NCBI GenBank assembly: GCA_021108415.1
Contig: JAIOQX010000002.1
Location: 558,001-622,000 of the forward strand
Reading direction: 5' to 3'
Length of the DNA: 64,000 nucleotides
Source of the DNA: Acholeplasmataceae bacterium
GTDB lineage: Bacteria; Bacillota_I; Bacilli_A; Acholeplasmatales; Acholeplasmataceae
Shown here: positions 55,518 to 64,000 of the stretch, piece by piece
Layout of the letters: each line of letters begins with the position of its first letter
How positions within the stretch are numbered: position 1 is the first letter of the stretch
Translations under genes and position numbers: made by a program
Notes under the pieces: generated by a model
What the model was told of the DNA's origin: nothing
The model's input: only the letters and a program-made list of their open reading frames with translations
Database searches by the model: none

Positions 55518-55853
55518 GTTTATTTTGATTTTTTCTATATGTTTCCTATTACAAGTTGCGTTGAGTGAACCAAATTGCTCGAAAATGGGGTCTTGTGTGT
55601 ACTCAAGTAACATCAAATTGACTGTTTTATGTTTATACATACAAGCAATAGAAAAAGTAAAGAAACATGTTTTGATGATAATTTAATGTTCTATGATTAG
55701 TTTTAGTCTGTGTCGAGTTAATGCATTGCTTGTTTTTTATATGCTGTCTGTATTGAAGTAACATAAACATAGCTTTTTATATTCACATAAACAATGTTGA
55801 GTGTTGTTAAGAAATATAATTGCATACATATATCTCTGAAGCTTACAAATTAA

Positions 55854-56354
55854 TTATATTGTATTATTTTGATTTTCATTTAGGTTTTCTATCTTCACAC
55901 TTGAATACTTTCTGATAGCTTTTAGAATGTTAGGAGTGAAACTTATTTGTATGATATCCTTGTTTTTAATCAGTTGATAATATGACATGCCTTCTGTGGA
56001 TAGTTTACTAATAAAAAGCCACTGATCTACTCTATTAAAAATCCTTAACTCTTTTATGTCTTCCCATAAAAAATCTTTTTTAAAGAAACGGTTAAATAGT
56101 GATCTGTGAACACCTTCTTCATCAAAAGAAATCATTGAAAAGCACTTATTTAAAGTGAACATTAATGTTAGTGTTGGAAAACCACCTAGTATGATAGCGA
56201 ATGCTATTAAAGTACCCTTTGAAGCGTTTTCTAAATTTGATTTCGGTAAAATATAAAAAATTAGTATGAATTGAAAATAACTTAGAATACAAATAAATAA
56301 GACTCCAAACAAGATGAGGGGTGAGGCAAGAAACTTTGTTTTTGTGTTATCCAT
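55854..56354 (-). CDS. two-TM membrane protein with PH-like C-terminal region; possible immunity gene for Rhs tip
   Basis: likely start MDNTKTKFLASP at 56354; two N-terminal hydrophobic helices; FDEEGVHRSLFNRFFKKDFLWEDIKELRIF. Confidence 0.6.
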   Translation of the reverse strand: MDNTKTKFLASPLILFGVLFICILSYFQFILIFYILPKSNLENASKGTLIAFAIILGGFPTLTLMFTLNKCFSMISFDEEGVHRSLFNRFFKKDFLWEDIKELRIFNRVDQWLFISKLSTEGMSYYQLIKNKDIIQISFTPNILKAIRKYSSVKIENLNENQNNTI

Positions 56355-56367
56355 GTTAATTTCTCCT

Positions 56368-57540
56368 TTAATCGCATACAGCAATTATATCTATTATATT
56401 TTCTTCATTCTCTTCTTTTTCTTCTACTAATAAATTAGCCAACGAGTTTAGTAGAGATCCTGTAGCACCATATGTAAAAGCCAAAAAAGCAGTTGTTGCG
56501 GTTAATGAAAGTGAATTACTTATTCTTGTCATTATGGGTATAGTTCTATTAACCATGTTGCCAAATAAGCTTGGAGTTGAACTAGCTATATAGCTCATTG
56601 TACAAAAACTTCCTAGAGTTATAGCTGCTGAAATACCTCCTACAATGAGACTGTGTCCTAATTCGATTTTATTCCATCCTTTATTCATACCTTGAGATAC
56701 AACATCCCCTAAACCACCACCAAGAAAGCCTGTGCCTGCTGCAAATGGCATCCCTAAAGCTGGACCTAAAGCTACTGCCGTAGCAATACCCACACTAATG
56801 ATAGCACCCGCTACCGCACCGCTACAGAATCCTGCACCAATATCATCACCGTTAATTGCAGCGGTTATAGCTCCTACATAGCCTCCAATAGCAGCACCTA
56901 ACACAACTGTTCCAAGTATTGCCAAAAATGATTTCCCACTTGGGTCTACATGCATGATTGGATTGTTTCCACAATAAGCATACATATTGGTCGCAATAAT
57001 ATTACCTTGTTCACCTAGCAACCCATCACTATTAATAAATCTACCTATTAATGGATTATAATATCTACTATTTAGGTAATAAAGGTTTGTTTCTGAATCA
57101 TATCTATACCCACGATATGTATATGAATTAATATTTGCAATGTAACCATAACCTGAAGTAACTTCTGTTTTAGTAATATTTCCATATGCATCATAGACAT
57201 AATGAACTACTGTTAATCCACTAGCATTTAAAATATGGGTTATATCTCCTTGTTGATTTCTTAAATAGAAATAATCTTCCTCATTATTGCTTATATTAAC
57301 ATTAGGATCATATGAAAACCCTATTAAAGTTCCATCATAATCATATGTGTACAGTATAGCATAGGTCCCGTTAGTTTCAAAGATAACTTGATCATTAATT
57401 AAGGTATATTCAATAGTTTCTATGACTGTAGTAGTTGTTGCTATTTCTTTACTTGTTCTATATCCATGGTCGTTATATTTATATGAGATGATATATAAAG
57501 GTGTAGGATTATACGCTTCATATATTTGGACTTCTTTATT
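56368..57540 (-). pseudogene. 5'-truncated Rhs/YD-repeat protein, core end plus C-terminal tip
   Basis: frame open from after TAA at 57543..57541: NKEVQIYEAYNPTPLYIISYKYNDHGYRTSKE...YGYIANINSYTYRGYRYDSETNLYYLNSRYYNPLIGRFINSDGLLGEQGNIIATNMYAYCGNNPIMHVDPSGKSF. Confidence 0.85.
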
Positions 57541-57734
57541 TTAATTATATACTTCCAAATTAGATATGAACAGGGCGTAAATGGCCGATTCAATCTTTTT
57601 ATTATAAATATAATATTATTTTTTATATTTTTGAATTATTTGTATGTTTTATAAATGATTATGTTAGACTATACATATCAAACATTTAACAAAAAAATTA
57701 ACTAATTTATATTATCAGATAGGAGTCTAGCTAA

Positions 57735-58505
57735 ATGAAGCTAAAATTTTTAACTCAAAACCTACATTGCTTAGTAGAAAAAGATCTGATTACAAAACAA
57801 CATATACTTGCAAACAAAATTGCAGAGCTTGATATAGATATAGTTTTCCTACAGGAAGTTGCACAAACTAAAACACTACATGATCCATCAAAAACGACTA
57901 TCGAAGATGATAATTATGGTTTGGTTTTACAAAAAGTTCTTAAAGATAAGGGATTACACTATCACTTCTATTTTGAACCGATCAAAGAGAGTTTTTCGAT
58001 TTATGATGAAGGTGTTGCAATATTATCAAAATATCCCCTAGACTATGTAGACGCAAAAACTATATCAAAGACCAATGATTATTCTAATTGGAAAACTAGA
58101 AAAGCTTTAGTATATAAACTTTCAATACATCAGAAAACTATAACTTTAGCTACAACACACTTTGGTTGGACTGATGATGTTGAAAGATTTGAAGATCAAT
58201 TTGATTTAATCAGTCAAACACTTATGAAAGAAGATTTATCTATCTTAGCCGGTGATTACAATATCTATCCCACATCTAATGAATATAAACACATCATCAA
58301 CCGTGGTTGGCTAGATATATTTAAAGATGATCAAGTCTATCTTCAAAAACCTACCTTTAGTGGTGAAGATCATACACATTCTAGGCAAATTAGAATAGAT
58401 TATATCATGACCAATAAGCCTGTTACTTTGGTTGATAAAGAAATATTATTTACTAAAGATCGAATAAGTGATCATTATGGCGTTTTTGTAGAAATTAGCA
58501 TTTAG
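57735..58505 (+). CDS. endonuclease/exonuclease/phosphatase family protein
   Basis: KFLTQNLHC, DIVFLQEV, LAGDYNIYP, RIDYIMTN, ISDHYGVFVEI. Confidence 0.9.
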   Translation: MKLKFLTQNLHCLVEKDLITKQHILANKIAELDIDIVFLQEVAQTKTLHDPSKTTIEDDNYGLVLQKVLKDKGLHYHFYFEPIKESFSIYDEGVAILSKYPLDYVDAKTISKTNDYSNWKTRKALVYKLSIHQKTITLATTHFGWTDDVERFEDQFDLISQTLMKEDLSILAGDYNIYPTSNEYKHIINRGWLDIFKDDQVYLQKPTFSGEDHTHSRQIRIDYIMTNKPVTLVDKEILFTKDRISDHYGVFVEISI

Positions 58506-58508
58506 TCA

Positions 58509-58536
58509 TCAAAAAAGCCCTTCTGGGCTTTTTTGC
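58509..58536. terminator. terminator between EEP gene and amino-acid permease
   Basis: AAAAAAGCCCTTCTGGGCTTTTTT. Confidence 0.8.
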
Positions 58537-58563
58537 TATGCTTACTTATACAGTTCTATTTAA

Positions 58564-59892
58564 CTATGAATTTCTATTTGATCTTTTCTCAATTACAAAT
58601 GTATAAAAAACAAATGCTAAACCAAGAACACCTAATCCAATCAAAGACGGTATAAAATCTTCAATGATTGTTGCAACAAACAATCCAATCATCCCAACAA
58701 TCGCAAGGATTGGTACATATGGATATCCCCAAGTTTTATAAGGTCTATTTAAATCAGGCTCTTTTTTTCTAAATATAAAGACAGAGATAAAAATCAATGT
58801 ATTAAAAATCAATCCAGTTAAGACAACAAATGTTAAGAGTTGCTCAACATTAAATAACAATAGAATTAAAGACATTACCATTGATCCAAATATAGCGACA
58901 CTTGGTGTTTGTCTTTTTTTATCAATTGTTTTAAACGATTTAAAAAATGTTTGATCTAGAGCCATCGCATAATAAACTCTTGGAAAAACCATAATACTTC
59001 CATTTAATGCTCCAAACACAGATACCATGACTGCAATAAATACTAAAGTCATTCCAGTATTTCCAAATATGCTCATCATCGCAGGTATTGGAAGGACTGC
59101 ACCATCTTGTGATAGATTAATTAAATCATTTAATGGAATCAATCTATAGATTGCAAATGTAAACAAGACATAAATAATAGTCACACCAGTAATTGCAAAA
59201 ATGATTGCTTTAGGTAAATCTTTTTTAACATTTTTCATCTCACCAGAGATACTATTAAGGTTTGTCCATCCTTCATATGCCCATAGTGTTCCAACAATAC
59301 CAAACCCAATGGTTGTAAATATTTTAATCCCTGACAATCCAGATTGCGGTATGAAGTTTAGCGTAACCGTTTCAGTCCCTAAAAATAATCCAATAAAAAT
59401 AATAGAGATTAAAGGAATAAGTTTTGCAATTAGAAATATCTTTTGGACTAAAGATCCAAATTTAACACCTAAATAATTAATACCCGATAAAATAATAATT
59501 AATCCAGCAGCAATCCATTTAACATAAGCTGATATAGGTAATACATAAGATAGAATATCACTAAAAACAAGCGCTAATAAAGCAATGGATCCGCTACTAG
59601 CAAGCACAAAATTCATTGTACCACTTAAAAATGCAGTCTTTTTGCCATAAGCTTTTCTTAAATAAACATAATATCCACCAGTTTCTGGAAACATGGTCCC
59701 TAATTCTGCATATGTTAATCCAGAAAACAATGTAATCAACCCACCCACTAGCCATACGACTAATGATAAACCAAGTGCAAATCCAACTCTAGTTAAAATT
59801 AATGATCCAAATACAAAGATACCTGAGCCGATCATGATCCCTGCAATGACGGCGATACCTCCGAATAGCCCTATTTCTTTTTTTAATTGCAT
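58564..59892 (-). CDS. APC-family amino acid permease
   Basis: GIAVIAGIMIGSGIFVFG, YAELGTMFPETGGYYVYLRKAYG. Confidence 0.92.
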   Translation of the reverse strand: MQLKKEIGLFGGIAVIAGIMIGSGIFVFGSLILTRVGFALGLSLVVWLVGGLITLFSGLTYAELGTMFPETGGYYVYLRKAYGKKTAFLSGTMNFVLASSGSIALLALVFSDILSYVLPISAYVKWIAAGLIIILSGINYLGVKFGSLVQKIFLIAKLIPLISIIFIGLFLGTETVTLNFIPQSGLSGIKIFTTIGFGIVGTLWAYEGWTNLNSISGEMKNVKKDLPKAIIFAITGVTIIYVLFTFAIYRLIPLNDLINLSQDGAVLPIPAMMSIFGNTGMTLVFIAVMVSVFGALNGSIMVFPRVYYAMALDQTFFKSFKTIDKKRQTPSVAIFGSMVMSLILLLFNVEQLLTFVVLTGLIFNTLIFISVFIFRKKEPDLNRPYKTWGYPYVPILAIVGMIGLFVATIIEDFIPSLIGLGVLGLAFVFYTFVIEKRSNRNS

Positions 59893-59965
59893 AAATATAT
59901 TCTCCTTATGAAATGTATAAGCATAATAAACATAACATAGTTATGGATTGAACTTCAAACAATAT

Positions 59966-60001
59966 GCAAAAAAAAGGAGCTTAGCTAAAAACTAAACTCC
60001 T
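59966..60001 (-). terminator. terminator after AzgA-type permease gene
   Basis: GGAGTTTAGTTTTTAGCTAAGCTCCTTTTTTT. Confidence 0.75.
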
Positions 60002-60029
60002 AAACATTTATAAAAACTAATTTTAATGC

Positions 60030-61415
60030 TTATGCAACATATGTAATCACAAAATATATAACAAATAAAATAGCTAATGCATACATCACAGGATTAACTT
60101 CTTTTGCTTTCTTTTGAGATATCATAATAATTGGATAGAATATAAATCCTACTGCAATACCATTTGCAATTGAATATGAAAGAATCATCATAATTACAGT
60201 GAAAAATCCAGTAATCACAATTGCTTTGTCATCCCAATCAATGTCTTTTAATTGTGCAAACATTAATGTACCTACCATAATTAACGCCATTGCAGTAACC
60301 GGACTATACACAATAGCGTCACCTAAGGCATTCGTATCTACTACAACACCATTAAAGATTGATAAAACAGGATACAAGAATATAGATAATAAGAACAATA
60401 CAGCTACAGTAACGCTTGTTAATCCAGTACGTCCACCTTGTTCAATACCAGTTGATGATTCAATATAACTAGTTACGTTAGATGTACCTAACATTGCGCC
60501 AGCAATTGTACCAATTGAATCAGCGATTAATGCATTATCTCCACCTTCAATAACGCCTTCATCATTGATTAGACCTGCTTGATTACCAACAGCCATTAAA
60601 GTACCTGCAGTATCAAAGAAATCAACAAACAATAAAGAAAATATAACAACAACTGCATTCCAACTAGAAAATAACTCAGAAAAACCTCCAAATGCAGCTC
60701 CGACTGTATCTCTTGTACCACTCCATACACCAGACATGCCAGCTGAATCGTATACAGGCATCATATCAACGCCAAGCGTGTTTAAAATCAATCCGACAAC
60801 TGCAGTTCCAACTATTGCTGTAATAAGCGCAAACTTGAATTTTAAGGCATATAAAACAACAACTAAGATTAATCCAAATAAAGCTAGTAAAACAGTTGGA
60901 TGTGCAAGATTGCCTAATTTAACAAATGTTGCAGCATCTCCTACGATAATACCCGCATTTTTAAATCCGATGAATGCAATAAAAAACCCAATCCCTGCAC
61001 CTACTGCAAGTTTTAACCCTTTAGGAATCGCATTAATTACAACTTTTCTTAATCCTGTTAAAGAAATGATTAAGAATAAAACTCCAGATACCAATACAGC
61101 AGCTAATGCAGCTTCAGGGCTATATCCTAGTCCAAAATTAACAAGTGTATAGGTAAAAAATGCATTTAATCCCATACCAGGTGCTAATGCAACAGGCAGA
61201 TTTGCAAGTAGACCCATAATCAGTGTAGCAATTGCCGCTGATACAGCAGTTGCAAAGAAAACTCCACCTACAGGTAGTCCAGTTGCAGCAAGCATGAAAC
61301 TATTAACAGGTAAGATATAAGCCATTGCTAGAAAAATTGTTACCCCTGCTAATACTTCTTTTAAAACAGATGATCCGCGTTCTTCAATTTTGAAGAACTT
61401 TTTTACTTTTTCCAT
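60030..61415 (-). CDS. guanine/hypoxanthine permease (NCS2, AzgA/PbuG type)
   Basis: FKIEERGSSVLKEVLAGVTIFLAMAYILPVNSFML, ALAPGMGLNAFFTYTLV, DFFDTAGTLMAVG. Confidence 0.93.
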   Translation of the reverse strand: MEKVKKFFKIEERGSSVLKEVLAGVTIFLAMAYILPVNSFMLAATGLPVGGVFFATAVSAAIATLIMGLLANLPVALAPGMGLNAFFTYTLVNFGLGYSPEAALAAVLVSGVLFLIISLTGLRKVVINAIPKGLKLAVGAGIGFFIAFIGFKNAGIIVGDAATFVKLGNLAHPTVLLALFGLILVVVLYALKFKFALITAIVGTAVVGLILNTLGVDMMPVYDSAGMSGVWSGTRDTVGAAFGGFSELFSSWNAVVVIFSLLFVDFFDTAGTLMAVGNQAGLINDEGVIEGGDNALIADSIGTIAGAMLGTSNVTSYIESSTGIEQGGRTGLTSVTVAVLFLLSIFLYPVLSIFNGVVVDTNALGDAIVYSPVTAMALIMVGTLMFAQLKDIDWDDKAIVITGFFTVIMMILSYSIANGIAVGFIFYPIIMISQKKAKEVNPVMYALAILFVIYFVITYVA

Positions 61416-61461
61416 TCTCTTTCTCCTTTTTTTATTTTATATTCAATATGCATTTTTCAAA

Positions 61462-61490
61462 CAAAAAAACCACAAAAATGTGGTTTCTAC
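61462..61490 (-). terminator. riboswitch expression-platform terminator
   Basis: AAACCACATTTTTGTGGTTTTTTT on minus strand. Confidence 0.75.
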
Positions 61491-61519
61491 ATATGAAAAC
61501 AATAAAAAAAGATGTTTTC

Positions 61520-61590
61520 ATATCGTAGTCGTGAATTTTACGGCTTCACGGTAGAAACTTGACCACCACATTTGGTCGATTATACGATAT
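61520..61590 (-). promoter_or_regulatory. purine riboswitch aptamer, guanine type (C at the specificity position)
   Basis: ATATCGTATAATCGACCAAATGTGGTGGTCAAGTTTCTACCGTGAAGCCGTAAAATTCACGACTACGATAT; P1, P2, P3 all pair; conserved TATAATC and GTTTCTACC. Confidence 0.95.
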
Positions 61591-61667
61591 ATTGAATACT
61601 TTTTTAGTATAACAAAGATTTATTTATATGTAAAGATGAGAATGAAAGAAAATGAAAGAAATTACAT

Positions 61668-62642
61668 TCATGCTGTTTTTTTAGGTAGCAATATTCCTAA
61701 AACAAATCCATAAATCAGTGTGACTCCTAATAAGATAAAAATGAACATAAATGAATTTTTTATAAAGAACACTGAAAGTATACCACCATGTGCCACTAAC
61801 GAAGTAACCTCATAATGAACTGAAAGCATGCCCGCAGTCATACTTGCTAATATTAAAACATATTTAATTTTTTTATCTTTATGCACAAATGAAAGTGCAC
61901 CCTCAGTAATAAAAGATAATCCAAACAGCCAATTCTTTTTAGCCAGGCTATACTCATCAGAGTTATATTTATGTTTAAAGAGTAATGCTGAACTGGCTAT
62001 AACTAATGGTGGTATCATTCCAGCGATCATTACTGCTGGCATGATATAAGAATCATTTCCACCCAAAATAGTTAATATCCCAATAATATATGCGCACTTG
62101 TTAATGGGACCACCTAGATCATAAGCCATCATATAACTTAATAGTCCTACAATGATGATCATATATATTTTATCAATATTTTGATATGAACTTGCGACCC
62201 ACAATTCAGTAGGAAAAATAACAATTTCTAATCCTTGTATAACAAAGAACATAAGGATTGCACCTAAAACAGGATAAATAAAAACTGGATTTAAACCTTT
62301 AATTCCGTAAGGTAGTTTATTGAATATATACTTAAATCCCACCACAATATAACCCGATATAAACCCTGCTAATGAAGCACTTAAAAATCCACCACCCATA
62401 AATGCAATCATACCACCTGATATTAAACCAAGCATTAAGCCCGGTCTATCAGAGATTGCAAATGCAATGAAACCCGCTAAAATCGGATAGATTAAAAAGA
62501 TTGCGGTGGTTCCAAAATTAAACAAAAGAGTGTTATCAAATTGTTGACTTAAAGTTAAAAACACTCCACCAACTACTGCTAGTGGAATGATGTAAGTAAA
62601 ACCATTCATAAATGTTTTATAAACTTTTTTTAATATCTTCAC
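61668..62642 (-). CDS. PTS fructose-type EIIC
   Basis: hydrophobic; GGVFLTLSQQ, SGYIVVGFKYIFNKLPYGIKGLNPVFIYPVLGA, LGGPINKCAY. Confidence 0.88.
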   Translation of the reverse strand: MKILKKVYKTFMNGFTYIIPLAVVGGVFLTLSQQFDNTLLFNFGTTAIFLIYPILAGFIAFAISDRPGLMLGLISGGMIAFMGGGFLSASLAGFISGYIVVGFKYIFNKLPYGIKGLNPVFIYPVLGAILMFFVIQGLEIVIFPTELWVASSYQNIDKIYMIIIVGLLSYMMAYDLGGPINKCAYIIGILTILGGNDSYIMPAVMIAGMIPPLVIASSALLFKHKYNSDEYSLAKKNWLFGLSFITEGALSFVHKDKKIKYVLILASMTAGMLSVHYEVTSLVAHGGILSVFFIKNSFMFIFILLGVTLIYGFVLGILLPKKTA

Positions 62643-62652
62643 TTTTCTTCCC

Positions 62653-62958
62653 TTATGTTAAATTTATCAAATGGTTGATCCATTGCATAGCTTGACCAAT
62701 TGCTTGGCTAGTTGATATTTCAACTATCTTTTTATCTTTAAATCTATCTAAATCTAAAAGAAGATCTGATGCGATGATAACTCCAATTGATTCTTTGATA
62801 TCTTCACTTTTAAGCTTATTTTCTACACCAATTGCTCCATGTGTTTCAATAAGCATTTCGTAACCTAAAGATTTACCTGCTACTTTTAGCATTTCAGCTG
62901 CAATATAGGTGTGCGCAATACCTGTAGGACAGGCAGTTACACAAACAATTTTAGGCAT
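62653..62958 (-). CDS. PTS fructose-type EIIB
   Basis: IVCVTACPTGIAHTYIAAEML. Confidence 0.94.
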   Translation of the reverse strand: MPKIVCVTACPTGIAHTYIAAEMLKVAGKSLGYEMLIETHGAIGVENKLKSEDIKESIGVIIASDLLLDLDRFKDKKIVEISTSQAIGQAMQWINHLINLT

Positions 62959-63421
62959 ATTGGTCTTCTTTATCGATATCTTTTAAAACTTCTAAAACTT
63001 CTTTTTCTGTTTTCGCTTCTTCTAATGCAATTCTAAAACTTTCATGAATTAGATTTCTTGATAGTTTTGCTAACGCTTTTAAATGAAGATTGCCACCAGT
63101 TTCAGGCATACAAATCAAAAAGAATAAATGAGCATTATCTCCATCCATAGAATCATATTCTATTCCTGCTTTTGATTTCCCAAACGCAATTGCAGGTTCA
63201 CTTATAAATTTACTCTTTGCATGCGGAATCGCAATTTTAAATCCAATACCAGTAGATGATAAAGACTCTCTTATTTTAATATCGCTAATGAGTAAATCTA
63301 GATCTGATACAATACCTGCATCATCTAATTTTTTAGCCAATTCTTCAATAACTTGAGATTTAGATTTCGCTTTTAAATCAAGATTCATGTATGATGCTTT
63401 AATCATATTTAATATATCCAT
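62951..63421 (-). CDS. PTS fructose-type EIIA
   Basis: STGIGFKIAIPHAKSKFISEPAIAFGKS active-site His; LFFLICMPE. Confidence 0.93.
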   Translation of the reverse strand: MDILNMIKASYMNLDLKAKSKSQVIEELAKKLDDAGIVSDLDLLISDIKIRESLSSTGIGFKIAIPHAKSKFISEPAIAFGKSKAGIEYDSMDGDNAHLFFLICMPETGGNLHLKALAKLSRNLIHESFRIALEEAKTEKEVLEVLKDIDKEDQYA

Positions 63422-63495
63422 TTTTAATGTGTCCTTTCGTAGGTAACTTCCTATTTTTCATTATACCAACTAAATTCAATTTTGTTAAATATTTC

Positions 63496-63524
63496 ATAAA
63501 AAAGACCTCAAAAAGGTCTTTTTA
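63496..63524 (-). terminator. terminator after YitT-family gene
   Basis: AAAAAGACC TTTTTGA GGTCTTTTTT. Confidence 0.7.
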
Positions 63525-64000
63525 TGCTATTGTTTTTCTTGCAAAATTACCAAACACATGTTTTGTAGGTCTTGTAACCATAAATGCATTTGGATCTATC
63601 TTTTTAACCAATGATGTTAATGCATGAAGTTCATAAGAAGAAATAACAACGTAAATTAATGTTTTTTCATGATGCGAATAAGCTCCTTCAACCTTCATTA
63701 ATGTAACTCCACGATATACTTTATGAAGTATTTCATCAACTAATGCCTGTGGATTTTGAGTAATAATATCAACTGATAAGAATTGATATGCTGTATGCAT
63801 TCTATCAGTTAGAATTGTTGATACAATCACACGAATGACTGTATATGAAATTATAACGCCACCCATGACAACTTCTCCACCAGGTCCGACATTACCACCA
63901 ACAATTAATCCACCTAAGATTGCGATGAATAAATTCATAGCCATAGATAACACACCAACAGATTGTCCTTTTTTAAACGAAAAATATTGTGCAATAATAT
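63522..64000 (-). CDS. YitT/DUF2179 membrane protein, partial at window end
   Basis: ...FKKGQSVGVLSMAMNLFIAILGGLIVGGNVGPGGEVVMGG; C-terminal DUF2179-like domain; frame stays open to 64000. Confidence 0.85.
   Translation of the reverse strand, partial: IIAQYFSFKKGQSVGVLSMAMNLFIAILGGLIVGGNVGPGGEVVMGGVIISYTVIRVIVSTILTDRMHTAYQFLSVDIITQNPQALVDEILHKVYRGVTLMKVEGAYSHHEKTLIYVVISSYELHALTSLVKKIDPNAFMVTRPTKHVFGNFARKTIA

Noticed and set aside
60736-61152. 138-aa plus-strand ORF opposite the AzgA-type permease
   Set aside because: Shadow ORF.
1-64000. CRISPR arrays, tRNA or rRNA genes
   Set aside because: No regularly spaced repeats seen and no tRNA cloverleaf or rRNA signatures recognised by eye; a tRNAscan/CRISPR search would be definitive.
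1-64000. Mycoplasma-type genetic code (UGA = Trp)
   Set aside because: Genes end at TGA (e.g. gltX, htrA, LytTR gene) with stop/start overlaps, so UGA acts as stop.

Overview
AT-rich chromosomal window from a low-GC Firmicutes/Mollicutes-type bacterium, probably Acholeplasma-like. UGA is read as stop: gltX ends in TGA, and htrA/cinA are joined by an ATGA overlap. Almost everything is core housekeeping on the minus strand: upp-rpiB, typA, ywlC-prmC-prfA, dnaB-(gdpP::rplI), rpsR-ssb-rpsF, the str operon (rpsL-rpsG-fusA-tuf), rplK-rplA-rplJ-rplL-rpoB-rpoC, a sigH-like sigma factor-rpmG-secE-nusG, cysS-mrnC-rlmB, gltX, rplM-rpsI, pyrR, transporters and a fructose-type PTS. I saw no tRNA, rRNA, CRISPR array or intact mobile element. 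RNA regulators readable directly: an L10 leader before rplJ, a PyrR attenuator before uraA, and a C74-type (guanine) purine riboswitch before an AzgA-type permease. Most interesting points: (1) a c-di-AMP phosphodiesterase (GdpP) fused in frame to ribosomal protein L9, with a full Shine-Dalgarno and GTG start preserved at the junction; (2) a serine-palmitoyltransferase-like enzyme next to an SDR reductase; (3) a 5'-truncated Rhs tip overlapping a small membrane/PH-like gene (possible immunity gene); (4) a translationally coupled LytTR/DUF3021 cassette with an unknown leader protein and 21-bp spaced direct repeats upstream; (5) a DUF2779-like protein that appears to carry two nuclease motifs; (6) a retained SigH-like sigma factor.
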